Shown: positions 1 through 12,281 of the stretch, piece after piece
Layout: each line of letters opens with the position of its first letter
Position numbering within the stretch: the first letter of the stretch is position 1
NCBI GenBank assembly: GCA_025642065.1
Contig: JAODUP010000116.1
Location: 62,001-126,000, forward strand
Origin: Paralvinella palmiformis
Taxonomy: Eukaryota; Annelida; Polychaeta; Terebellida; Alvinellidae
Direction: 5' to 3'
DNA: 64,000 bases
The notes under the pieces: model-generated
The model's database searches: none
Told to the model about the DNA's origin: nothing
The model's input: only the letters and a program-made list of their open reading frames with translations
Program-made: the position numbers and the translations under genes

Positions 1-598
1 TTTATCTCCGTTCAATTGCCTTTCTGTGCTAACAGATGGCACAATGTCTAAACAAACAAGTTGCCGTGGGGGCATCGTTTGTGTATGAAGTTATATGAAC
101 AGATAAACTGAACAGAAGGAAACCTTGTTTCTTTAACAAACTACGGCGTCTGACATTTTATCTTAATCCTGGAGGAATAACTTGAAGGATAACCGATTAA
201 CAAAACAAATATACGCGCAAGAGCGCAAAATAATTATCCCATATCAATATATACTGAAGTATGGATTAAAATACGAATGAAATTATATTTATGACTTGTT
301 GGATGCATCGATTTTGATTTTATTTTGTGTATAATTTATATTTGGTTATTATATAGGATAGAATTATATATGATTATATAGGATAGGCATATCACATTCA
401 CGTCAAATGAAACACATCATCAGCCATCATCATCATCAAACATTATTAGATAAACATGATGTTTTGTATAACTAAAATGACGTAAAATGCTTCTTTGGAT
501 GTAACAGAGTAAACCTTTACACAAAACTACTTTAGTTTTAATAACATTAGTCGATTTGAAGAACACACATGTACTGTATTAGGATTTAACTAAACAGA
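1..598. other. intergenic, nothing recognised
   Basis: AT-rich sequence with no supported reading frame, RNA gene or repeat copy that I can match elsewhere in the window. Confidence 0.5.
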
Positions 599-657
599 AA
601 ATATGTGTCTGTGTGTGTGTGTATGTGTGTGTGTGTCTGTGTGTGTGTGTGTGTGTG
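599..657. repeat. (GT)n microsatellite
   Basis: Interrupted GT dinucleotide tract lying just upstream of the dispersed repeat copy that begins near 688. Confidence 0.9.
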
Positions 658-687
658 CATATATAGTGTACATATATAGTGACACTA

Positions 688-1222
688 TATGCATCAACAT
701 CTAAACATCCTTTGAGACCCATACCTCCACCACTCTATACGTAAATAAAACTATACATACATCAATCTAAATATAATTATACAATTGTATAGCTATATAT
801 GTGTCTGGGCTATTCATCAGCATGTGGGGTCCAGCTAATCCGCTTTTCGAACACGCAAATGTGTCACCCCCACAGTGAGGCGGTTGTATATGTGCTACAT
901 ACAAAAGCGGAAGCACATACAAAAATACCATTTGACACCATGGCTCGCAGTAAACAACACGTGCGTGTGGTTCAATGGTGAGTTAGTACATACACAACAT
1001 AAACACTTTGAGACCACAGGTTACGTTCAGGGGTAATTTTCTGTGATTCAAATGAAACCTATACATAGAACATTTAGACACCTAAGATGTTAATATCAAC
1101 TTTATTCTGGGTTCGAATAACTAAACAAATCCTATCTATTACGAGTGAAAAGTTAGGCCTTTTATAGGCCCTCGGCTCGGTAACCAATGTACTATTTGTT
1201 GAACACGTGATAATATGTACAG
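688..1222 (+). repeat. dispersed repeat R1, copy 1
   Basis: About 520 bp that recurs in the same orientation near 28306-28825. Shared blocks include 'catcaacatctaa', 'gtgtctgggctattcatcag' (one base different in copy 2), 'gctaatccgctttt', 'ataccatttgacacca', 'gttcaatggtgagtta' and 'gaaacctatacata', in the same order with similar spacing. Copies differ by many substitutions and small indels. There is no coding capacity, and the short open frame at 799-981 is not supported. No terminal repeats or target duplications were identified, so the class is unknown. Confidence 0.75.
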
Positions 1223-2109
1223 TTTTTGTACACTACCTTAGCTATAAAAAAACTACCAATACTGTATGTGTGCTTCGTGTTCGAAGATAAGTTACCATTT
1301 TTAAGTTTTGTACGTTGAATAATGTACATAATTTTACAGAAAGCATTTACCAATTACTATAATTCAATATTAACTCTCCGTTAAAAAGTAGACATAACAC
1401 AGGGGATCACGTACAAACCAACCCAGAGTGGGATCTCTGACGTGTTGTACTATCGCAGTATCCGAAATGTGTAGCCTTACTGGATTAGGTATAGGAGAGT
1501 ACCTATGTGCAGTAACGCTTTGCCTATCGAAAATAATGCTTCTTCCAACCTTTCAACAGTAAATTGTGCACTATCACCAATATGGAGACTTTCTGCCATC
1601 GATATATAGTAAATACGTAATTTTGTCGAAACCTGTAAATCTATATTAAAAATAGTACGTAATATTCATAAGATGCACTTGCGCAATACACTCCATGTAC
1701 GTAATTTAGTTTTTAGTGTATAAATAGTATCTAGTCTTGAGTTATGATACAAATATGAAACAATATCATATTGACTGGAAATAACCCACACCTAAGAACT
1801 AACAAGGTTACATTATAAGATAAAAAGAAGCTTCGAGCAGAATTAAAAAGGAGCGGATATACCGGAAAGATGAACAGAATCATTTGAGGTTGTCAGATAA
1901 TCACCAAGGTAGCACATGACACAAGGCCTACTCGGGAGGCTAATATCATAACCAATAAAGTAGAAGATACCGACACAAGTGCGCCAGCTAGACATGCTAC
2001 AGAAATGGACACATGTGCCAGAGATATATTAGAGGAGCCCCTCTACACGACAATGACTAGATGATGCCATACAGGCAGTTTGGGGTAAGAATTTGCTATT
2101 GTTTTACAC
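1223..2109. other. intergenic, nothing recognised
   Basis: AT-rich stretch without a supported gene. It may hold the decayed 5' part of the LINE that becomes readable from about 2110, but no motif shows this. Confidence 0.4.
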
Positions 2110-3905
2110 CTAATGCTAACTTTTACTAAACACGATGGTGGAAATGATAGGAAAGCAGACATCATCATCACAGAGGTAAGCCCTAAGTATACCAAAGAGC
2201 TCATATGTAAGCATCAATTCTCATTAGATGTGTCTGAGCTGTATACAAGCAGAGAAGAGGGAGAAGTAACCAGAGGTGTAGCAGTTTATATTACTAACCA
2301 CCTTGCCGTGAGAGCATATGAAATTAAAACAGATGCTGAATTTAAAAAAAGTATATGGGTCCAACTAAACATAACCGACAGTGCCAAACATTATACTGAG
2401 GTATGTATACCGGTGAACTACAAGTTCACCAGTTAATGATGACAAGCTGCACAAGCTACTAACCGAGGCAAATAGAAGAGGTCTATTCCAAGTGATAGTT
2501 ATGGTCGATTTTAGTAACACAGAAATTGGCTGGAACAGCAAGACCACTGAGAAGGGTATGTACCACCTTAGTCAATTATTCCTGGATGCCATGAGAGATG
2601 CACACCAGATATTACTCACAGATACCCCTACTAGATTCAGACATGGGCATAGGCCACATATACTTGACCTCTTCCTCACGAGCGAAGACAACATGATCAA
2701 CAATGTGAAGTATCATACATGATACACAAAGGCGACTACCAAGTGAATGAATCAATAGTTAGATAAAACTTACTACGACATATGATGCATAACAATCTGT
2801 TATGTGACTCCCAAAACGGACTTGTTGCTCATGTCTAACTAAGCTACTCAGCTAAAGAACTTGAGGGATGTGTCGTCAAAGACGGTATCCTTACCTGAAT
2901 TGAAATGTCCCTCTCTGGTAGAAAATAACAGGAAGGTAAATGAAATATTATCCATATGGACAGAAATCTTGAGCGGCTTCCCACAAGGCAGCCTACTTCG
3001 TCCGATTCTATTCGGTATTTTTTATCAATGACATATCTAATAAGATCACATGTAGAGTAAAGATAAAGATGAAACTAAGCTTTTCCAGGGTATATCTTCC
3101 CCTGACAATCGTTTACTACTCCATGATTACATGAATCGACTAGTGAGCTGGTCCTTGAAATGACAGGTGGGATTTAAGGAAATCAAATGCACATTTCTCC
3201 ACTTACGCTCATGAAGCTCATGCTAGAAGTACAGTATGCGAAGAAACTCCCTGGAAACCATAACAGACGAAAGAGACTCAGGTGTCACCACTGACCAGGA
3301 CCTGAATTTCCATCTGTATGTGTCCAAAACAGTAAATGAGAGATCGATAATACTTGGGTTTCATAGGCACCGACGAGACAGAAACGTGATCTGGTGTGAG
3401 ACTTTCGGTCATAAAAAGTCGAAAAATCCAGAGAAGAGCCACAATGATCAAACCAAATTGAGAAGCCTGCCATACAAATATAGGCGAGAAGCCCTAAGAT
3501 TACCACCATTATGCTACTGTAGGAGACCAGGCGATATGCTTCAAGTATACCAAACTGGAAACGAACCAAAATTTATTGATGGATGACAAGTCAAACGACA
3601 GAGGGCATAACCTTAAGCTAATGAAACACCGCTCAAGATCATGTTTGAGACAGAACCTCTTCAGTCAGAGAGTGAAAAATTATTGGAATGGATTACCACC
3701 CCACGTAGTAGATAGCCCTACACTAAATACGTTTAACTCCCGATTAGACACAAATGGATGTGATAGAGTTACAATCTACCATGACCTGTTTTCACGCGCA
3801 GCTCGGGACCAAGCAGTGCACGGGGCCCCTACCTACACAACCACTCACAGCCCCTATGCTCGTGAGGCCACTGGGTTAAGACGGCCCAGTAGTGTTACTT
3901 AAGTG
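2110..3905 (+). mobile_element. degenerate CR1/Jockey-type LINE (endonuclease plus reverse transcriptase)
   Basis: Frame-broken remnant of a non-LTR retrotransposon ORF2. About 2113-2436 and 2492-2720 read as an APE-type endonuclease, with a 'GVAVYITNHL' stretch followed by 'HRPHILDLFLTSED'. Around 2965-3010 the reverse transcriptase 'GFPQGSLLRPILFGIF' block is readable (family form GVPQGSVLGP). About 3060-3170 holds the thumb region with 'NRLVSWSLK'. Near 3425 there is a RRAT-like segment, and 3576-3765 ends with 'NYWNGLPPHVVDSPTLNTF', the typical CR1-like C-terminal block. Many frameshifts and stops show it is dead. Clade assignment to CR1/Jockey is inference from these motifs. Confidence 0.85.
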
Positions 3906-5156
3906 TGCTTAACATACACAAATTAGCATTGGCCCCTATGCGTGTGGGGCCTCTATGATTGTTGAGCCCCAGGGCAAGTACCAATTAAACCCATGCGTTA
4001 AGCCGGCCCTGTAGCAGAAGCAGTCAGTGCCAATCACCGGGAGGCACATTTACCACAGTCAGCTGATGTCTATTAATTGGAAACGGCTATGAACTGGGAA
4101 CGAATTTTTATAAATATGATTCATTATTAATCGAATGATAATTACACAGAAAGAATTCAAATGAAATTGATGGCATTTAAACACTTAATAACCTGTTTTT
4201 TGGGGTTACACATAGCGTATCATCTAATATTATACACTATCTACTGAAGTAGAAGTATAACATTAAATAAAAATGTTCACTTAAACATGGCTTCCTTTTT
4301 AACATTTATAGGTTTATTTTCCCTGTGATCATAGACTTGGAACATAACCGGACGGGGAGCTGGTTGGCTGGAAATTGTGAACGTGTACATATAATTGTAT
4401 ATAATTTACTGAGTTAGGAAAGAAAAATATAATCAGTCCAATTATGAATTATTAATAGAACAGAGTTATGACATAGTGATTTGTTATTACTATATCTGCT
4501 ATTATGGTGCGCAGAACCATGGCATTCTTATTTACAATAGCATAATAATGTAAAATTAGCACCTAGTTGGTGGATTCGAACCTTGAGCCTTCCCGTTTTG
4601 ATTGTTCCTCATTGGCCAGGAACCAAATCGAGACCGATGTGCATGTTAATAGCTAAGCAACACACCGTGAGGGACAGATAGACACCACTGCCATAAATTA
4701 ATGTTTCTCCCGTGTGTAAGGACTTCTTTGTCTTGTTCAAAGACCAGTTGAATAGAGTTAAATTTAAACCATGAATACTTTATTCCATTATGGTACATGG
4801 CTTTGACGGTGTTGGTGATGGGTTCCTGGTGACCAGCTATTGACTGAACCAATTACTTTGAACAACTAACATAGTGAAGTGTAACCACGTGTTTGTACAC
4901 TCTGTATTATTTCAAATTCCCGTCCACCCACTCCAATATTTATGTTCAGAATTTCTTTCAATAATGTATTTTATTTTGTAGTTAATTATTGTAGTTAGTT
5001 TAACGTTCTGTTGTGATTTATATTAGTATTGTTGGTGTTCAATGAGGTTTTTAAAAGTAGTATTCATTTGAACTGGCTGGCTGGACGTATCCGCCAGTGT
5101 ATAAGAGATCTTTCTAATATAAACATAACTTATCCACCCATAAATGTTTTTGTTAA
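3906..5156. other. intergenic, nothing recognised
   Basis: AT-rich, with no supported coding frame. It lies downstream of the sulfotransferase 3' end (transcribed leftward) and may contain part of its 3' UTR if the proximal poly(A) signal at 5157 is not used. Confidence 0.45.
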
Positions 5157-5162
5157 TTTATT
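5157..5162 (-). terminator. putative polyadenylation hexamer of the sulfotransferase gene
   Basis: On the minus strand this reads AATAAA, 10 bases after the stop codon at 5175-5173. It would give a very short 3' UTR. More distal signals are possible, so use of this one is inference. Confidence 0.4.
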
Positions 5163-5172
5163 CACTAATGCC

Positions 5173-5342
5173 TTAAGATAATGCCTTAAGCTTCCGTACG
5201 GCATCGAACATCTTATAGAATCTGATTTTGGCCACTGCGTAAAGCCTCTGGTGGAGATGTATTCGTTCTTGTAATGTCCTCAGAGCTTCTTCGTCCAAGT
5301 TGTCTTTATGCCGCGTCTTCGTGGAAAGCATATTCTTCTTGG
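5173..5342 (-). CDS. 2-O-sulfotransferase exon 7 (C-terminus and stop)
   Basis: Acceptor TATTTTTAG|CC completes the phase 1 codon of exon 6. The exon encodes a charged helical C-terminus (LRTLQERIHLHQRLYAVAK) like that of UST/HS2ST, and ends at TAA. Confidence 0.82.
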
Positions 5343-5641
5343 CTAAAAATAGAACACTGCTGGTCAGTTTCATTGATACAGAAAATATACATGTAGTTAA
5401 TACTGTTTGTGCTGAGAAACAAATATTGCCTCTTCTGATATGAAACAAACAACGGATTGTTTATCAAAAGAGGACAAGTGAAGATATGAAATAAACAACA
5501 GATTCTTCCTCGACAATTGAAGATAATACTGGTTCAGAACAGACATGAAGTACAGTGTTGTTAGAGGGCGATTAAACCCAAAGTTCATTCTTCTCCGCTT
5601 CCAGATGAGTGTAAAGGCTATAAGAAGTGCCCTTTTTAAAG

Positions 5642-5685
<44 letters not shown>

Positions 5686-8600
5686 CTAAAATGGTTGGTT
5701 CATAATGGCTGTGCATATTGATGAAGTTGAGCTCTAAAATAAACGACATGACTAATATATGACGTTTAGAAGTCACTGAATTCGTGAATGACTTTGGCCA
5801 ATGAAAATAAAAAGAGCACTCTTGTAGGGTTTCTTCTTCTGATTTAACTACGGTTTTTGACACAATCGATCATAGAATATTAGCAAGCAAATTATAATAT
5901 TGTGGTATAAGAGATCTGTCATTAGCGAGGGTTGAAAATGATCTTTCTAGTTGAAAACAAGGTGTTCAGTACAAAGGCATTGTTTCTGCTCCCCATGATA
6001 TTACGTGTTCGGTCTTGGGATTACTGCGTCTTCCACATCCATTTTATACTTTATTCCATAATGGGACGATTATCCTTCGTCTGATTGCTGTTATGACTAA
6101 CCACACTGCATGTTGTTTAGTCATAACAACAATTAAACAAAAGAAAATCGTTCCATAATTATTAATCATCAAGCCATGGCATCCTTAGAGTAATTCATAT
6201 TTCTTTACGTATTCATAGATAACAAATTAAGTGATACATTTTCACCAGACATATTAAATCAACATTGTCAGGGTCGACGTATATTATCCATATTGTAACA
6301 AATATGTTTCCCTGTAATAACCAGCGCATGTTGCATCATGCACTTGTTCACCCTTATATACTATATTAAATTAAGATTTGAGGAACTGCTTCAAAACATT
6401 ATTTAATTCCAATTAGAAAATAATTAATTTCTTACTTACTTTTCATATCTACATAAGCAGGAATTAATTTACCATAGCTATTGATAGTAATTATGTTTCA
6501 TTTACATATGTGTATTGATAATAGGAAAGTTACTTTTATATGTATTGCCACATAAGTCACCGCAGATACATTGTTATTGTAGGTGAAGTTTAGTTAATAA
6601 AAATCGGCTGGAGATATACGGCAAAACCAGATGTTGTTCATATAATAATACATGGTACGAGAAACAAAAACATAACCCACGAAATATGGATCAGATTAAG
6701 CCCCCCAGTCATTTACAATGTACGGGGAATGTTGGGGAAAGGTGGAGACGTTTTAAACAAGCATTTGAACAGTATCAGATGGCGATTGCGGCAGATTCTA
6801 AAAGTGATAAACAGCGCATTGCCATCTTTCTGATTGTGGCAGGACAGGAGGCTCTGGAAATATACAATACCTTCACTTTTACGGATGAAGAGAAGGATAA
6901 ATATGATTCAGTTCGGGCTAAATTTGAGGCGTATTGTAAGCCCAAGATAAACGAAGCGTATGAAAGATTTGTGTTTAGACTGAGAATGCAAAAAACGGAT
7001 GAACTGTTTGACCATTGGTTAACAGACATTACAAACTTGACAAAGAACTGTCATTTTGGAACATTGAGGGATAGTTTAATTCGTGATCAAATAGTTATCG
7101 GAACTAACGATCCAACAGTTCAGGGACGATTGCTACGTGAAGCTGAATTAGATCTTCCCGATGCTATTCAGATATGCAAAGCTGCAGAAACGACAAGTAA
7201 ACAGTTAAAACTACCCCAGTCTACATCAGATAAACATGTTGATTACGCTAAGCAAAAGAATACAACATTCCGTCCAGGTGCTCTGCGTAGACCTGCATAA
7301 AGAAACGGTACCTATCGTGGTCGAGGGCAGATTCAAGGTGGTGCGCGTGGTGGAACCACGACATAAGTCAAATTTTACAACTGTGGGAAAGTACATGAAG
7401 ATCAAAACTGCCCAGCGCATGGTAAAACATGTCATAAATGTGGGAATTTAAATCACTTTGCAAATGTCTGCAAGGCCTACAGCCCTCACAAAACAAACAA
7501 GATCAAGAAGGTCCATGCTCTTGATGAACATGATGAACAGGAAGTATATACAGACACGTTATTTGTTGGAGCCATCAATAATATATCACTGCCAAATGAA
7601 ACGTTAAACACAGAGAGTAATGACATGCCACTTTTGATCGATGCAATTGAAGCAGAAAATGACGATGATTGGATTACGCCAATTGAAACGGAAGATGTTA
7701 TCATTCCATACAAACTGGACACTCGCTCCCAAATGGATATACTGCCATTGAAAGACTATGAAAACATACGAGCAAAGAAAAGAATCATAAAGAACAGTGT
7801 CAAATTAGAAGCATATAACAACCAGTCAATACCGTGTGTAGGAATGACAAGGTTTACCTTACCCTCACACTGAAACACAAGAGAAATAAAGTTATGTTTG
7901 CAGTCGTAGACACAGATAACATTGCACTTTTAGGAAAAAAACACCCGTATTTGCCTAGGATTGGTGAAACGAATATATGCTATAAACAGTCCAGGAATTA
8001 AACAACTGATCCAGGAATATGATGATGTGTTCAAAGGTATCGGATGCCTACAGGTGAAAGATCACATTGAACTTGCGCCACGAAAAGTTCCAATCTCATT
8101 GCGCAATAGACTGCACAAAGAGTTGAACAAAATTGAAAAACTAAACATTGTGTCTAAAGTGGATGAGCCTACAGATTGGATAATTTCACTGGTGATCGTA
8201 GAGAAGAAAACTGGTCAACTTAGATTGTGTATTTATCCACGTGAACTAAACAAGAACATTAAACGTGAACATTTTCATCTACCAACAAAGACAGAGATTA
8301 CAGCTGAGATAGCTGGAGCTAAGGACTAAACTAAACAGAAACAAATGCCAATTTCAAGTACAAAGCATCAGCTTTCTTGGAGACAAACTGACAGCTGAGG
8401 AAATACAACCAGATAATGACAAGATAGCAGATAGCAGGGTTATGCCAGCACCAAAACATATTGATGAACTCCAAACACGCCTTGGTTTGATAAAGTATCT
8501 AAGCAGGTTTACCCCTAACTTGTCAGCTGAAACAGCAAACATACGTCATTTACTAGAAACAGATGTGGAATTCCGGTAGACATCTATACATGAAGCTGAG

Positions 8601-10347
8601 TGGAATTATGTTAAACAAGTGATCATGTCTGAGCCAGTTCTTAAATGTTACGATCCATCACTACCGACAATGATATCTTCAGAGGCGTCCAAAGACGGCA
8701 TTGAAGCTGTCCTCCTACAAGAACATGATTCTCGCTGGCACCCAGTATCATTTGCATCGCGCACACTAACAAGTGCCGAAACGCGTTATGCACAAATAGA
8801 AAAAGAAACCCTTGGAATTGCATTTGGATGTGAAAATTTCACCAGTATATTTATGGTAAAGAAATAATATTAGAGACAGACGACAAGCCGCTCATCAGTA
8901 TTGCAAGACGTAACTTATCAGACTCTCCACCCAGGATGCAAAGATTATTACTAAAACTTCAGCCATACACACTTGAACTGATCTTCACGCCTGGCAAACA
9001 TTTAGTATGGGCTGATTTAGTATGTCCCGTGCATCAAACCCGAATCGTGAGAATTCGACTAAAGCAGATGTAAAAGTTAATGTAGACATGATTGTCAACT
9101 CACTTCCTGTCAGCGAACAGAAGTGAGAGGAAATATTTCGTGAAACTAAAACAGACTATAAACTTTCACAAGTGCTGAAACATGTTCTAGATGGATGGTC
9201 TGGCCCATGTGCTTGTTTATGTCAACCATACTACAGTTTTAGTGAAGAAATATCTTTAGTGAATGGTGTACTCCTTAAGGGTCAGAGGATAATAGTACCA
9301 TGGGAGAAGATTGGTATGGATCTATTCCAGCTAGGAAACAAGACATATTTATTAGCAATCGATTACTACTCAAAATACCCAAAAATCTCATTGCTCACAA
9401 ACACAACATCAGACACTCTAATTACACATGTTAAATCCATGTTTGCACGTCATCAGTGACAATTTCATGACAAAAATGATTATGCCTCTCACTCAGATGA
9501 GCATATTACAAGTACAACACAACCAACATCCCAAGCAGCAGATCCTATTATGCCTGCAGTCACTTACACTGCTGATCCAGAGACTGTAGAGCAGCCTGTA
9601 GCACAGAGACGTAGCTCCCGTCCAGTGAAAGTGCCACAGAGACTTATTGAACAATGTTGATAATGACAATGAAAATCACATATTGATTAGTGTATTTACT
9701 ATGTATTATATTGATTGATTACATTGCATGATATCCAATTATCTGACATTATATAGATTAGATGTGTGTGAATGTTGTGAATTAGATGTAAGAATATATT
9801 TTCATAGTTTATGTGCTAGCAAATTATTTACCATTTATCATTCAATATCTTGCATACAGTATTACAATTTTAGCATTGCTATGGATAAACTTTGGTCTCT
9901 ATATTATGATGAAATTACTGAAATCTTTCCTAATTAAGATGATTATAAATTGTAGATTTTGTTACAACAAATAGAGTAATTAGCAACAGCTAACCAGTTA
10001 ATATTTAAAACAAGGGAAGATGTATTGATAATAGGAAAGTTACTTTTATATGTATTGCCACATAAGTCAGCGCAGATACATTGTTATTGTAGGTGAAGTT
10101 TAGTTAATAAAAATCGGCTGGAGATATACGGCAAAACCAGATGTTGTTCATATAATAATACAATATGTGATGTCTAATTTACCTTCATCAGCGAATACAT
10201 TTGTTATGTTGAAGAAGACATGTGGCATGAGATACTCTAACACTTCCACATACGCTGGAAGATCTTCAAACAGTCCTACTACTAAGTAATATCTCTCGAT
10301 GTTATTCACCGCTAATCGTAAGCTTTCTTCTGTCCTAGTATATATAG

Positions 10348-10415
<68 letters not shown>

Positions 10416-10533
10416 AGATGATTATATTATATTCATTTAACAAATTACTATACATATCAATATATGTCTTAAATAATGTATTAATTATTATTATTATGAT
10501 CATGCATTAATACATCTATTACACACACACACA

Positions 10534-10585
<52 letters not shown>

Positions 10586-11278
10586 TATATGTGTTTGTGT
10601 TGTGTGTGTGTGTGTGTGTGTGTGTGATGCATGTTTTAATACATGCACACAAGTAGAATCATAGTTATATATGTGGCCATTATACATTGTAATAATATAC
10701 CCCGATTGACAAATATCGGCCTGACCACAGATAAAGCGTAACGATCCAGCAAAGTTATATTTTCTCTCGGTGCAATCTTCATCGTAGATGCAGGTCTCTA
10801 TATTCTGGAAGTAAAAAATAACTACGAGATTAAAACGCGGCATAACATCAGAAATATAATAAAAGTCTTAATACGGTTTCTAACAATAAACTTCTTATAG
10901 AAAACATTTTCCAGATAAGATACTACTAGTACGTATATTCATGTGAAGCGAATTGTAACTGATAGTTACCTGGGATAAGTCCTTGGAAAATGTGTTTGTA
11001 CATAAAGTTGATTGAGATTATGGATGGTTATGTGGTGTGGTGTGGTGTGGTGTGTATGTGCGGGGGGCTAGTATGTGAAAAAGGGTATAAAATGGTGAAA
11101 AGTCGTGAAAGTTTAAAATGGATATTTCTTCGCTATGACACCCAACTTTTCAGACAAGTTGGTGTTCCGATAGCCCAATGTTTTAATATATATTTTCAAT
11201 TCCACCTTTTTGTCCAAAACATATATGATACAATGAACTCCGACACTGACACTGACAATGATGCTGGCTGTTTTCCTA

Positions 11279-11312
<34 letters not shown>

Positions 11313-12248
11313 TACTATTATTACTATCATCATCATCATCATCATCATACAAACAATAAACCCGACGTTGTCCGAGAACTAACAACTCAGTTAGTGACCA
11401 CTTGTTTTGAGAGCTACCCCAAAACCTTTATAATAACTGTTCATAAGTTTCTTCCTCCAAACATAACATTCATATTCTTTGTAACGGAGAAATGCAGTTT
11501 AAAATAACTTGGCTTCTGGAAAAATATAGACACACAATTGTCAGGTATGGGCTTCATGATAAAAATTATTCTTAGTTTTTGATGTGGAACATTCACATAA
11601 ATACTGTTCTGGCTTCCAACACGTGAATATCTAACCTAAATCTAACAGTTATACAGTGCTCCATATCGAATTGACAAGTAAACAAACAAACAAATAGATA
11701 TATGATCAACAATGTGTTTTAGATTACCATATCGCCGAGATTTTTCCTGCCACCTGGTTTTCGCTCAGAGCCATATTTCTGCCAGTTCAAGTATGACAGA
11801 ATCCAATCAGATGGCTCCCGAATAACCTGGATATATGTCGCAGTGTCACCAAATATGCTAAAATAACAGAACAACGGTAAAGAAGAATAAAATCATCACA
11901 TTCAACGGATTAAAAGATATTGTATCAAACTGCGTATTTTAACATTGTGTAATAATAACTTGGAATTAACATACTCTTCAAAACTGTCGAAGTAGTAATG
12001 GCACGTCAACAAGAAGCCTGCATTAAAGGGTAATCTAGTATGGTCGATAAAAGAGTTCTGAAACGAAATTGTACACAATGATTTAAAGTTATGAGATACC
12101 TCGTGTGAATTTCAATGCTATCATCATTTTAATAACGAGCCCCCTCCTTCTCTTCCTCATGATTACTATTATCATCATCATTGGCAACAACCACAACAAC
12201 AATAGTAATAAGAACAACAACAGCAGCAACAACAACAACAACAACAAC

Positions 12249-12281
<33 letters not shown>

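Larger units (their letters stand above)
6511..10162 (+). mobile_element. Ty3/gypsy LTR retrotransposon, internally deleted, in the sulfotransferase intron
   Basis: 3652-bp element bounded by 142-bp LTRs with TG...CA ends and flanked by ATATG duplications. The order gag, zinc knuckles, protease, reverse transcriptase, RNase H, integrase is as in Metaviridae, with no envelope gene. It lies antisense to the host gene. The coding region has several stops and frameshifts, and at least three deletions. The reverse transcriptase palm (including the YxDD box) is missing at about 8325. The integrase zinc-binding region is missing near 9300. Most of the integrase catalytic core is missing near 9459. 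The two LTRs differ at one position (C at 6560, G at 10070). Confidence 0.93.

Noticed and set aside
799..981. 60-codon open frame in repeat R1
   Set aside because: Not conserved as an open frame in the second copy at 28.3 kb and has no protein features.
9728..9937. 69-codon frame after gypsy pol, considered as envelope
   Set aside because: Too short, no signal peptide or membrane pattern of an envelope, and it lies in AT-rich non-coding DNA before the polypurine tract.
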